Program-made: the position numbers and the translations under genes | NCBI GenBank assembly: GCA_951799445.1 | Contig: OX637290.1 | Coordinates: 64,501-128,500, forward strand | Reading direction: 5' to 3' | DNA: 64,000 bases | Source: Pseudisothecium myosuroides | Lineage: Eukaryota > Streptophyta > Bryopsida > Hypnales > Lembophyllaceae | Notes under the pieces: model-generated | What the model was told of the DNA's origin: nothing | The model's database searches: none | The model's input: only the letters and a program-made list of their open reading frames with translations | Part shown: in pieces, positions 36,480-47,593 of the stretch | Layout: each line of letters opens with the position of its first letter | Position numbering within the stretch: position 1 is the stretch's first letter

Positions 36480-36871
36480 CGCAACGCAAATTAATGATAC
36501 CAGCAACACATAAAAGAAAAAATTCCATCAGAGCTATACTAAGGCCTGAGATTCTCACCTCAGGACAGAAATGCGTAGCTAAATGAGGGCTAACATTCTT
36601 TGGGTTAACTCTTCATTCCATTCGACAGCCTCGTATTTGTGCAAGTTCGAACCTGCACCAAAGATGTTCAACAAGACGCGTTCAACTACTTTGACAACCA
36701 ACTTAAACTTTTCTTCCAAAGGACTTGCATCAAACAATATTGCACCTCTCCGCATGCATCAGTATCTAAAAGCGAGCGGCACAAAAGAGGCCGATCTCAA
36801 TCCTATTCTAAAATTCTAAAATTCTAAAATTTAAATTCTTTGGAATTTTTCGAATGAGTTGCAGTCAATAC

Positions 36872-37329
36872 CGTTTGGCTTTCTTGGGATCCACTTGATC
36901 CGAGCTTGTGCACCCTTCAGGAGAGCCCTCCCCTTCCTCACTCCGCCCTTCAAACCTCTCGTAACTCCTTGCAATTAGGTCGTCATTGGAGTCGTCACTG
37001 TGGCTGTTGCTTTCGGAAGCAGTGGACTGATTCTCAAAGCTGGGAGTAGCACCACTAAAACTAGTACCACTACTACTACTACCACTCCAGTGAGCAGGAG
37101 TTTTTCAGGGGGCTCCGAATGGACCGTCACTTCTAGAATTCGGGGTAGCCAAGGTTACGTGCTTCTTGGCCTTCAGTACAAGCTCTTGGGACCCAGGTTT
37201 GGGGACACACACTCGGGTGTAAGATGTTGCCGCCAAGGTTTCGTGTCTGGGTTGCTGTGTTTGGAAAAACTTGCTTTCACGAAGCCTGGCGAAATGTTCT
37301 CTGTCAATCCAGGGAACGACGCCGATGGT
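36872..37329 (-). pseudogene. bZIP transcription factor, N-terminal exon remnant
   Basis: The minus-strand frame is open from 37329 to the donor at 36872 except for one TGA at 37107-37105. It reads 'VPWIDREHFARLRESK', a Ser/Thr-rich stretch, 'NSHSDDSNDDLIARSYERF', 'EGRSEEGEG', and ends 'SSDQVDPKKAKR' at a phase-2 splice donor. In plant bZIPs of the bZIP34/61 (group E) type, 'DPKRAKR' opens the basic region and is commonly followed by an intron before 'ILANRQS'. No basic-region or zipper exon was found downstream. CGA-to-TGA would explain the internal stop. The last 20 or so bases are shared with segment B copy 1. Family call moderate; loss of function likely. Confidence 0.6.
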
Positions 37330-37399
37330 TCAGAAATGGCAACAAGAACATTCCATGAAAAAGATTCCGCTAAAATATAGTATTTCATGTACACAACGA

Positions 37400-37699
37400 T
37401 TAGGTGAGAGTATGATAACGAAACCAAATATGCTCTAGATAACAGGCGGTTGTAGAAAGAGCTTTGAAATCATTTTCAAGCCGTTTTGGCAATACACCAG
37501 CATTGACAAATGGGCACCTGACTTCCATCACCACTACATAAGCATAAACTCCAAAACCGTTTCAAAACTCTACTTGCGGCAGAAAATGCTTGCAAACCTT
37601 CCTCCACAAGCTCACTGCAGGAGTACCCGCGACACGGGTGTCGATCTTCACTCCTTCGACGCGTGCTCGCTCCTCAGACACTCCGATGAGTGATTGCAT
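37400..37699 (-). other. Decayed open frame, unidentified
   Basis: From an ATG at 37699 the minus strand stays open for 45 codons ('VKIDTRVAGTPAVSLW'), meets TGA at 37564, then remains open to TAA at 37402 ('CPFVNAGVLPKRLENDF'). The length in GC-richer DNA may be chance. No family recognised. Confidence 0.15.
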
Positions 37700-38102
37700 C
37701 TACAAATCGAGCAATTCTGACGGAGGCTCTATCCAACGACGTCGACGCTAAGAAGTAAATTACAATCAAGCCAGTGGATCCTGCAATTGCTAGAGTTTGT
37801 CCTGTTCTGTTGAACAAGATATACAGTATAAGTTATTATACCTCACACTAAAGTCGGTCTCTGAACTTGTTTTGAAAGGCTGTAGAACGCCATAAACTCT
37901 CAATTCAAGTCGACAAGGTACAGTCTAATGAAAAGAATTACTCCTTGATGGGCACGAAGAAAACTAAGCAGACCACAAAGAAATCGGAACAATCTGCCAT
38001 CAAATAATACGAAAACGATCCTGGCTGCTGAACGTGGTATGAAATTCATCTAAACGTTCACAAATTCTTGCATTGGAATAGGCAGTGAACCATTCTAACT
38101 CA

Positions 38103-38513
38103 CCCACCACCCCGAACGCCAGTCTTCGCTCGGATGTGGAGCTTGAGCGCTACTTCGCCGTGACAGTGGCGCCTCACCCGTGGTACCGACTCATCTGTGT
38201 GAATGGTGTGCCAGCCGGCGCCATTTAGCTCACCATGGGAGTGAATGCCCACGCTGTCTGTGGCAATTTGAGCTACATATTGGCGAAGGAGTTTTGAGGC
38301 AAGGGGATCGCCACGCAGGCAACGAAAGTGGCTGTGCAAGCGGGCTTCCAAGAGTTCGGGCTGGCGCGCATCCAGGCTTACACGATGACCACCAACATCG
38401 GGTCGCAACGGGTTCTGGAGAAATGCGGGTTTTAGCGCGAGGGGATGCTACGGAACTTTCTGAAAAGGACGCATTTGAGGAGCTTGACGCGCCGTCTTCT
38501 TTTACAACACTGA
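38103..38513 (+). pseudogene. GNAT (RimJ/RimL-type) N-acetyltransferase pseudogene
   Basis: One plus-strand frame reads through the acetyl-CoA-binding core of a plant GNAT protein: 'ERYFAVTVAPHPWYRLICV', 'LSYILAKEF-stop-GKGIATQ', 'ATKVAVQAGFQEFGLARIQA', 'GSQRVLEKCGF-stop-REGML'. The family pattern is HPWYRAIC, ELGYVL...YWGKGIAT, FGL.RI.A, SQRVLEKAGF.REG.LR. Three in-frame stops lie at 38226 (TAG), 38295 (TGA) and 38433 (TAG). The N-terminal third and the last strand are missing or shifted. The gene is clearly dead as DNA, but the frame is otherwise undisturbed over about 120 codons, so inactivation was by point changes. All three stops could come from C-to-T changes (CAG, CGA, CAG). Confidence 0.85.
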
Positions 38514-39480
38514 GAATTCCATTTCACCGACGAACGGTGGGAGGGAAGTATCAGCACAATACTCTCAAAACATACCTAGAGTAAACTTGCCAATTAGCGG
38601 AGAGACAAAATTCAAATCTTTCTCTACACAAATATAGAGACTTGAATGTATGGTGTCATTATTAAATGCAATGCTTACCCTAAAACACTTTGTAGGATTC
38701 TGATAGTCCTTTTCAGGAGCCTCGGGCAAGATAGCTGTTGTTGATGCAGGCAGTTAGTTCGATTTTTAGAATCCAAGGATCCCTTGAGGCCTTGAGTGAC
38801 ACCAGAACTAGAAGTTCTAAAATCCACGGGCTAAGCAATCCTCTTTGCCCCTTGAAATGGTGTCTGGACTGCAACAAAACCATGGACCCCTGTTTCCCAA
38901 AAACCTAACATCCTCTGATATCCTTAGCCGCATCCTAAGTAAAGACTAAAACCGGTCACTTCCAACCCTAGATCTAAATCGAACTAGAACTCACGACAAC
39001 AAGAGACAAGGGATTGAGCCTTCTCTTGTTTGCACCACGACAGAGTTTGTCTATTTTCTTTGTGGTCTCCTAAACCCTAAACCCTTCGCTTCAGTGAAAC
39101 AAATTACGGCCTTCTGCTCCCTTGCGTCTGTGTCTATTCCATTCTCTACACTGCTCAACCTGGAACTCTCGGGTCACCAAGCACGGAGAAAGGAACAACT
39201 GCAGCGCTTGCCCTAAAGGTTTTGAAGCATCGTTGTGAAGCCGTTGGGCAGCTTGTGGTAGGTTTAGGGTTTTGAAGCCTTGCAGCTACTGCTTCCTCCG
39301 CTTCCACTTCCACTTCCCTTTGACACTGACACAGGCAGAGGGAGGTGACATAGCCACAGCTACGCTTGCTACATCACCTCCCTCTGCCTGCCTACATCCC
39401 TCCCTCACCCCCCCAAAAAAACCTTAGAAGCAAAGAGAGCATTCACTGTCTTGCTCTCTTGCTGTAGTAGTCTTGAACCG
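38514..39480. other. GC-richer DNA with telo-box-like motifs
   Basis: 'cctaaaccctaaaccc' near 39067 is a telo-box-like string, and pyrimidine-rich tracts follow. No open gene is recognised. Possibly the promoter side of the lost gene cluster. Confidence 0.35.
39333..39390. repeat. Hairpin with about 24-base arms
   Basis: 'caggcagagggaggtga' is answered by 'tcacctccctctgcctg', with the pairing continuing through 'tagc' with two mismatches and a loop of about 12 bases. A strong short foldback, function unknown. Confidence 0.8.
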
Positions 39481-39599
39481 ATTAGGGGGGCTTGAAAGCA
39501 CTATAGGATTCCCTCTTTGTTCACTTGTCCTTGTTTTGTTTTGTTTTTAAATTTGCTCATAGTTGAAAATCCAAAAAATTTGCCGCCAAGGCTTTTCCC

Positions 39600-39690
39600 T
39601 TTGGTTCGATGTATTGTTTCCCCTTTTCAATGGAAATTGTCCATGTGTTTCACCCAAAATAAAAATAAAAACAAAAATAAAAATAATATA
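39600..39690 (+). mobile_element. LINE-like 3' end with A-rich tail
   Basis: 'ttttcaatggaaattgtcc' then 'atgtgtttcaccc' and (AAAAATA)n resembles the tail at 57951-57999 ('atcaatggaatttgccc'). A truncated non-LTR retrotransposon end is inferred. Confidence 0.45.
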
Positions 39691-39840
39691 GGGTTCTATA
39701 TTTGTCTCCTATACTCTTTTACTCCATGTGTTTTTGAAAAAGACATGTGTATTATTGAAAATTGTTCATGTGTTTTTAAAAAAAAGGGGGGGGGGTATAA
39801 GAGAAACATGAATCTTTTTAAAAATAGAAGTAGGATTATA

Positions 39841-42261
39841 TTAACCCTTAAATGCCCAAGGTATCAAATTATGGTGTCTACAATACTTTGAAGTTAAATA
39901 AGACCTAACCAAGTTTTTATTAGTAGTAGTTTGTATTTTTGAAAAAATCTTCCTGAAGTCTAATTTTAGCATCAAAAATTCAATTTTGAAAATGATTGAC
40001 AGAGGATTGAAAGACTTCAAATCACTTTTAAAGTTTTGATACACTCATGATCAAACATTATAATTTTTCAATCCAAAAGTGATATTGTTGTGTTTTCTTT
40101 CCTATGTGATCTCTAAGATATCTTGTTTGAATATGGAAGGTTACAATTCAAAAATTGATAGAACTTATCAAAATGTTGAATTTTTGTTCAATTTAGAGCA
40201 AATTTCTAGAATCTCAAAGAAGAGCTTGGCTATTTTAGGGATTAAGTATGCAATGTCACGCACCTTGCCACAACTTGTGTCAGAAAATTTGTTATATTTT
40301 CATCCCATAGAAATATCATCCAATTATTTCATCCAATATTCACAATGAAAATTTAAAGTGCTATGAGTATGTAGTTGTAGAATAGGAGAATACAAAGAGA
40401 AACTTCAATGTAGAAGTGATCATAGGCACATTCTTTTAATATTAAATGGAGGTGCAATAAGCGACAAGTGGCAAGCTAGTACAAATTATGTACCAAAAAA
40501 TGGCAAGTCATATGCCATTGGATTCCATGATTAAAATAACATATAAGCATCTTGCATACTAAGATGCTAATATCTAAACCTTGTGATGTTCAAATATGGT
40601 ACCATGTACGTAGAATACATAACCATTCTGTAGCCATTGGGATGTACAAGAGATGTAAGAATGATCTAATTAGAAGTGTCATAGGTCATTGAATCTAGAT
40701 TTCTATTAACCTCTAATAATCCATGTGTTAAGAGTTTGCAAATACTCACTAAAATGCCAAAAAACAACACTCTAAATAAAAGGTCTATTAATTAATTTTT
40801 ATTCATTTATTATAATTTCTAACTATAGAATCTTGTTCTTGACTGGTATTAGGGTCACTTATGGGAAGACAATTTATGTGTGAATATCTTTTTGCAAAGG
40901 CAAGCAAGATGGATTCTTACAAGATTACCCACAATTTTGACAATGTGGCTTTGTTGGGTTCTTGAGTCCCATAACTCAAAATACCTTTGCAAGGAAGATT
41001 TAGGGACTTCAAATTTGAGTACTAGGGCCTAAAGTTAGGAAGAAGTATGCAAGTTTTCAAAGCAAATTGAAAACATTGCCCAAGTTGAGTCCCAAAACAA
41101 ACCCAAAAAACATAACTTTCTTTTCAACCATTGGATCTTCATAAAAATTAGGTTCCACAAGAATTTGATTGTTTTCCTAATGTCAACAAAAAAATGAAGA
41201 AGATTTTTTTTTTTAATTTGTATTAGATGCCCGAAGTTCTCCACACTTGTTTTGACTTCTAAGGAGTTTTTAAGGGTTAATACAAACTTTTTTACTCTTA
41301 TATACATCAAATCATGCATTGAACATATCAAATACACCAAAATAAATACATTATATCAAGAGTTCATGTACCTATAACATTAGGAGTTAAGCCTTGAATG
41401 GTATATCCAAATTCTTGGGCTATTTTCAAAAAAAAATCATAATTCAAGCACCTTACTAAATCAACAATTGTAAACTAGGTTGAAGTCATTCATTTGGAAA
41501 GAGAATAGTATTGGAAATTTTATACACTCTTTAGTCTATCCTATTATGCACTTGCTTACTTGCAATTAAGATAGTGCATGTATCAAGCTAGGAAAAGCTA
41601 GCATGTGAGCATAGAATCTATGAGTCCATGAGTTTAGAAGTCTTTATCATAGACACTTTCTATGATTATTTATATGTATCTATAGTTAGGTATGCATGTT
41701 ATAGACACTTTGAAAAAACACTTGTTTTCCTTTTGGTTTTCTACAAAATGAACTAAATGAGAAAAATATGAAATTTAAGAAAAAATTGGGATTTAGGAAC
41801 ACACTAGAGTTAGCAAGTGACTATACTAGCTTTTGAAACAATTAGGGTACGTGTGTTTTAAGTAAAATTTTGCTGAAAATCTTATTAAAGGTCATCACTT
41901 AAAATCATGTGTCTAGGACTATACTTAAAAACTCACTTAAAATACCCCTTTCTCTTGTAGTGGATTTTCATGGTTTTGAGCTTTAAACTCTTGTGAAAGA
42001 CTAAATTTTAACTATGATTGAATACTTTGAAAGAGGATTAGAAAGTAGAAGACAACCTCTTACATTTTATGAATTTGGACCTCTTAAAATTTAAAATTTG
42101 GAACTAGATGAAAATCAACATTTGACTCATAGAAGACCAAATAGGATTTCATAGGGCTCCTAGTATGCTTAGAGGCTAAAAGTGTCAATGGATTTGAATT
42201 TGGAATGTGTTGGGCATTTGGAATTGGCCAATGTTTTAAACATTTTTGAAGCTTTGTTTCA
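39841..42261. other. AT-rich DNA; one TTAA-family left end and one CACTA-like end
   Basis: 'ttaacccttaaatgccc' at 39842 is a family left end without a body. 'ctttctcttgtagtgg' at 41948-41963 repeats the end found near 630. Otherwise featureless. Confidence 0.5.
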
Positions 42262-42386
42262 TAGTGTTTGGACCAACAATGTGAAAATTATGAATTTTTG
42301 AATTATTTTAATTTAAAAAATTTAATTAAATTATGTTTTTATTTTTGTAAAAACTTAACTTTTACATTACATATCTAAACCCCAGG
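42262..42386. mobile_element. Short MITE (GTTTGGACC family), diverged copy
   Basis: 'tagtgtttggaccaacaatg' at the left and 'cattacatatctaaacccca' at the right, with the same AT-rich interior and the same 'aaagcccttacactcc' downstream neighbour as segment A. Confidence 0.5.
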
Positions 42387-44200
42387 AAACAAAGCCCTTA
42401 CACTCCTTTGCACATAAAAGAAATTAAATTTCAAAGTTATCTTACATAATTCCAAAAAACATTATTAGAATGTCTTTTATATTAGGGTATGTCAAAGTTG
42501 GTTAAAAAAACTTTCTAATTTGTTTCAATATACACTTGAATTCCTACTTATTCAACAAACACAAACTTGGATGAAGTACTAAATTATGGATTTGAATCAA
42601 AATTAGTACATTAGTATACACATTGTTTTTTATTAAATGAAAACTAATATTATATTTTCTACTTAGTATTCATATATTTCTACTTACCACTTTCTTTAGA
42701 ATTGTATTATAGCATCTTTTCTTTGATAGTAAGTACAAAATGCAACCTCCACCTTATAACATGTATTCTTTAAATTTATTTTTTATTTGCAATCATTCCA
42801 ATGACTTTGAGTACTTCCAAGCTTGTTTTTATTGATTACATAAGAAAATCCTACAATTATCTTTAATAGTCCTTTACTACAATGTTAAGAGAATGTAAAG
42901 AAAAAAAAATCTAAAAAACCATTGGAAAATGTTACTAGAGTTTCTATTACATTGACCTTAGTCAAAATGTGCAAATTATACTTTCAAATTTTCTTCAATT
43001 CTTGAATGCAACTCCTAATTATTCATTTCAAACATAAAGTTGACATAGTTAGTTTAGGATTTTTTATCATTTATGACATTTTATGGATATAAAACTTTAC
43101 AAGAAATAAATTGTTTTATAATAAACTCACTTTGGATTTTGTGCTCACACACTACATTGTTCACCAATACAAAGATTAATTACATATTAATAGATTTTTA
43201 TATTTGTTTTTCATTTAGTCTTTTTTATTGTTTTGTATTATTGGATTTCTAAAATTCATACAACAATGATGAACAAAAAGAGTAAATACATATCAACATG
43301 TTTTCATAGGTTGGTGTAGGGTATGATGTGTAGCATAGAAATACTTGCGCCTGATGATGCAATCTTATATTTCACTTGTCGTAGAGCATGTGATAAAAAT
43401 TTCACAAATTAAATTGTACATATTGAAATATTTTAGCATTTGGAGTTGGGGAAAAAAAATTGAATGTTGGCTTGCAATTTCAAATGACTTTGAATGTCAT
43501 TAGTGTAAAAAAATTTCACTCTTGAATATAATCTAAATTTTTTTTGGAAATGATGAATTGAACTCTAAACCTAAACCCAAAATTTTAAACAAAAATGAAT
43601 TGATTGAAAAATATTGGTGATGAATTTTTTTAATTTCATTGTAAAAATATTTTAAAAGCATCAAGATGCATGTTTCACTTTTAAGGAGAAAAAAAATTAC
43701 CAAGGAAAACTAAACCCACTACAAAGAATTCAATATCAAGGAGTTGCCTTCTCAAATTTTTTAGAAATAGATATTTCTAAATTATAATTATGGTTTACTA
43801 AACAATCCTTGTAATATGACTATTTTTTTACCTTTGACCATGATGGTGTAATTGATTTTCCAAATCTTAATTATAATCTACAAATTTTTAATTAGTGACA
43901 CCTTAACATTAAATTCTTTGTAGTGTAAAGTTTTTATGAGGTAATGGATGGTTTTCCTAAAAGCAAAATGTGCATATTGATGTTTTTTGAATATTTTTAC
44001 AACTAAGTTTTAAGAATTTATTACAAATATTTTTCAATCAATTATTTTGTATCAAAATGAAAAATACACAAAATCATTTTATTAAATGGAATGTTGGTTT
44101 AGAGTAATTGAAATTTGGTTTGTTAATCCTTACGTACATCAAAAAATAAATTTAATAAGTTAGTTTTATTATTTTATTATTTATTTTTTAAACACACAAA
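42387..44200. other. AT-rich DNA without recognisable features
   Basis: No gene, element ends or repeats recognised. Confidence 0.5.
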
Positions 44201-45021
44201 CAATTTCTATTGAAAGGAGAAAACTGTACATCAAGCCAAAGGCAAAAGCCTTGGTGGCAAATTTTTTGGATTTTCAACTACAAGCAAATTTTTAAAACAA
44301 AACAAAACAAGGACAACGAACACAGAAAGTTGTTGGCCTTGAAGCTCTTTGGAGATGGCGAAGCATCACTGTCAAGAAAGACAGGCAGAGTTGCTGGAGG
44401 GGACACTTGGCGAGGGCGAGATGGCCCCGGGGGTTGGCAAGCCAAGGTTACAAGATAATACATAGGTTTCAAAAGTTAAGTTTTAAAAGAATTTTGAAAG
44501 ATATTCCTTCAAGTCAAAATTCAGGTTACCTTACTTTTTTGAGAGCGTTGTACACTAGATTGCATTTTTATTCTACATTCTTTAAATTTTGATGATCTAA
44601 CTTACATACCAATCTAGTTCTGAGAATTATATAAGATTGTAGTTGAGTACAAAGTTAATATGTAGTTTGTGGTTCTAATTTTATGTGAGTAATAAATTTC
44701 CCAAAGTGCATTCAAAATATATTTTCCCAAAAGCAATATCATTAGAAAAGAAAGGTAAGTTGACTGTGCTTACAGTCTAATTAATGACAAAGTTTACAAT
44801 TAGATTAAATTTTTTGTTGACACAAATGAAATGGGATTTCATTGCAAAGAATGGATTTTGATTTTTGAAGCTATAAATATCTACACTTTACATGAATAAG
44901 CTTACCAATTTGGTAACTAGAAATCCATAAATGAGGCCAAGCTACTTGTTGCTAGTGGTTAAGTTTTCTTCTTTTTGTAATGAAATTCTGTTTCAATTGT
45001 TTCAAAAAATAAAAAATAAAA
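44201..45021 (+). mobile_element. GC-richer block followed by a LINE-like tail
   Basis: A GC-richer island at 44330-44455 includes an open frame (44210-44458) of unrecognised, basic, Gly/Arg-rich composition. At 44970-45021, 'gtaatgaaattctgtttcaa' and (AAAAAATA)n look like the 3' end of a plant LINE. Whether the island belongs to the same element is unknown. Confidence 0.3.
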
Positions 45022-46210
45022 TTTGTAATTGAGAAATTAGTCACGAATTAGGCTTACATGTTTCAAGTGTATGTTGTTTGTGGTGGTGACAAAAAATTTG
45101 AGTCAAGCTCAATAGTCATGATATAGGGACAAAAACATTGTTTTGCATCTAATATGAAAGTTGTCTTGTTGATTAAAGCAAACACATCTCAAAATTTATT
45201 AGGTTTATAAAACTGCTAAGGTCAGTGATGACTAATGATAAACTTCTTGAATGTTTTCTAGTAACTATGATAACAGTGATATTAACAGCTGTTATACTTT
45301 TTCTAGCAAGAGAAATGAAATTGGCATCTAATCCAAACTTTTGGTGGGAAAAAAATTCATGGTAATTTTTTTTTTAAGGAAAAAAATGTGAAAATTTTCA
45401 AATCCTTCTAAAACTTGTTTTCTTACATGGAAGAATTTTTTCCCCACCAAACCTAATCAACAGCTATGTCAAATCCTTAAATATTTAGAAATGAGTTAGC
45501 AGCTTTTAATTCAGAGTAAAGTTCTTAGATGGGTGTAAGTTAGATTGTTAATAATAGATCATTATAAATCAAACCTTGTATCACATTATCATTAGCTCAA
45601 ATGTCACTATCTGCACATTATTGTAATAAAAATGATTTGTGTGAAATGTTTAGCCTAAACCCTAAAAATTATATATAGTACTAGAAATATTTCAAATAGT
45701 CTTGGATACATTGAATTCATCTTCAAAAAAGCTTTCTATAATTCTTTTGAATCATACATTTGATTATGAAAATTATTTTTTAACTATATGGGCATATATT
45801 CTTCCTAATAGTGTACGTAAAATATTGAATCATAACATACTTATAGTAAGTATGTTACATCACTGAAAACAATTTACAAATTATATGATCTCAATTTTGG
45901 TAACAACTAACAAAGAGACAAAGAATATGATTCTAATTGAATACTTGTTTATATTATTTTTAGTTGAAGCACGTGCTTGTTACAATAATCATATGTAAAC
46001 TAGATGTTTAGACTTCAATGTTAAAAATGTCTAGATATATCTCAAAGTCCAAAACAATAAAAGAAAATTGATTGAATAACATTTGGTACAATTTCTATTA
46101 GAATGTTATGGTTTGGAGCTTTATAGTGCTATTAATAAAAGATGAAGTTCTAACAATCTTAAATATTATAAAGAATGACTACAATGTAGCCGAAATTTTT
46201 TCACACTCTA
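45022..46210. other. AT-rich DNA without recognisable features
   Basis: Nothing supported here. Confidence 0.5.
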
Positions 46211-46487
46211 CTACACTAAAGATGATATTTAGTGTTTAGTGACATTTAGTGTTTTTACCCCCCTACTAGCCACAACACTAAATCTAAACTTGTCCACAAT
46301 TAGTGTTAGACTTGAATGCGCCGCCTTCTCCTTCCCTGGAATTGCTTGGCATGTCTCTCAAATCACCGTAGTTCACATTCAGTGTTTGAATTGACATTTA
46401 ATGTTACTTACTTTCATAGGGTAATTGGCTTTTAGTGTATGCCTTCGTATTTAGTGTACAAGACACTAAATATCATCATTAGTGTAG
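46211..46487. mobile_element. 277-base MITE with CACTA-like ends
   Basis: The left arm runs CTACACTAAAGATGATATTT then AGTGT. The right end is its inverse with one mismatch ('acactaaatatcatcatta' then 'gtgtag'). 'TTTAGTGT' motifs recur at least six times inside, in both orientations, like subterminal transposase-binding repeats. The centre is GC-richer. No clear target duplication. Confidence 0.75.
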
Positions 46488-47593
46488 TTTTGACCATTTA
46501 AACTTTGACATTTGGAACTTTGTGAAAATCAATGTTTCACTCATAATGCACTAAATATAATCCTTTGAGGCCTTGTAAATATTTAAAGATTAACAACATC
46601 GAGAAATTTAGAATTTGGATCTCCAAAATACATAGGTCTTTTGAAGATGCTCCAATTATGCCTCTATTTTAAATTCATTGATTTCATGTACTAACTACTT
46701 TTAAATGCTAATTTTATATAATGTAATGCAAAAAATTTAAAAATTTGTATAGAATACTGCTTATTCCTAAACTATCACTGACAAAGTTTTACTACCATGC
46801 AGAGTAGCTAGTAATAAATATTATAAATATTTATTCAAATCATATTTATAAATATGAAGTTCCACTTCAAAAAGTGTTTTGCTTCTTTTTCCAAAAAGAA
46901 GCTTTGAAATTAATGGAAAAGATATGAAAGGTTAAGTTAGTTCACATAATGGAAGAAAACATTATAAATAATTATGTCTTTTACATGACATTCCTTTACA
47001 ATGACTATAAGAATTTGAAGGTTTTGAACTTAAACTCTTGAAGGACTAAGAAGATAAAATGTTTCTTATTAGGTTGAAAAAATCTCAATAGTTTGTAAAC
47101 TAGGGTTTTGTAGAGTAACAAGTTGACATACTTGGTGTTGCATTTTTTTTATTTTCAAAATTTCAATGTAAAAAGTGTTTTCATTTTTTTAGAAAATATG
47201 GTCTTGCAAAGCTAATTTTTTTACAAGGAAAGGAATAGAGGGGATGGAAAAAACCATTTTGAATCATTCGACATTTCTAGTTTTGGTTTGCACAAATGAA
47301 AAAAAACATTTTGAAAGTTGTATTTTTAGCAATTTTAAAAACTCAAGGTTTAATCTAGTCTGATCTAGAATACAAAATAAATATTATGACTCTAAATCTC
47401 TTGAAAGATGTTCCAAAAAATATGCTAATAATATCAATCATTGCATTTTAAAAATTGATGCATATATAAATGATTTAAAATTTTATAGGATCCAATTCAA
47501 TGAATTTAGGGTTTTCAATTCTTACGTTTGAAAATACGTACAAATTTGAGAGAGGTTTTAATTTCTCATTTGCTAAAATCCAAAATCATACAT
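46488..47593. other. AT-rich DNA without recognisable features
   Basis: Nothing supported here. Confidence 0.5.

Larger units (their letters stand above)
33845..36892. repeat. Long duplicated segment B, copy 2
   Basis: Counterpart of 8213-10971. It carries the leader exon and promoter-side DNA of the oxygenase gene without the coding exons; no oxygenase sequence follows at lower coordinates. It has 277 bases absent from copy 1 (36180-36456), and at its upper edge it continues into the full bZIP-like exon. Confidence 0.9.

Noticed and set aside
38100..38408. Minus-strand 102-codon frame and plus-strand 134-codon frame over the GNAT region
   Set aside because: Both are shadows in other frames of the stop-interrupted GNAT pseudogene, whose conserved motifs fix the true frame.
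39333..39390. miRNA precursor
   Set aside because: The foldback is strong but short, purine/pyrimidine-rich, and resembles no miRNA family I recognise; small-RNA data would be needed.
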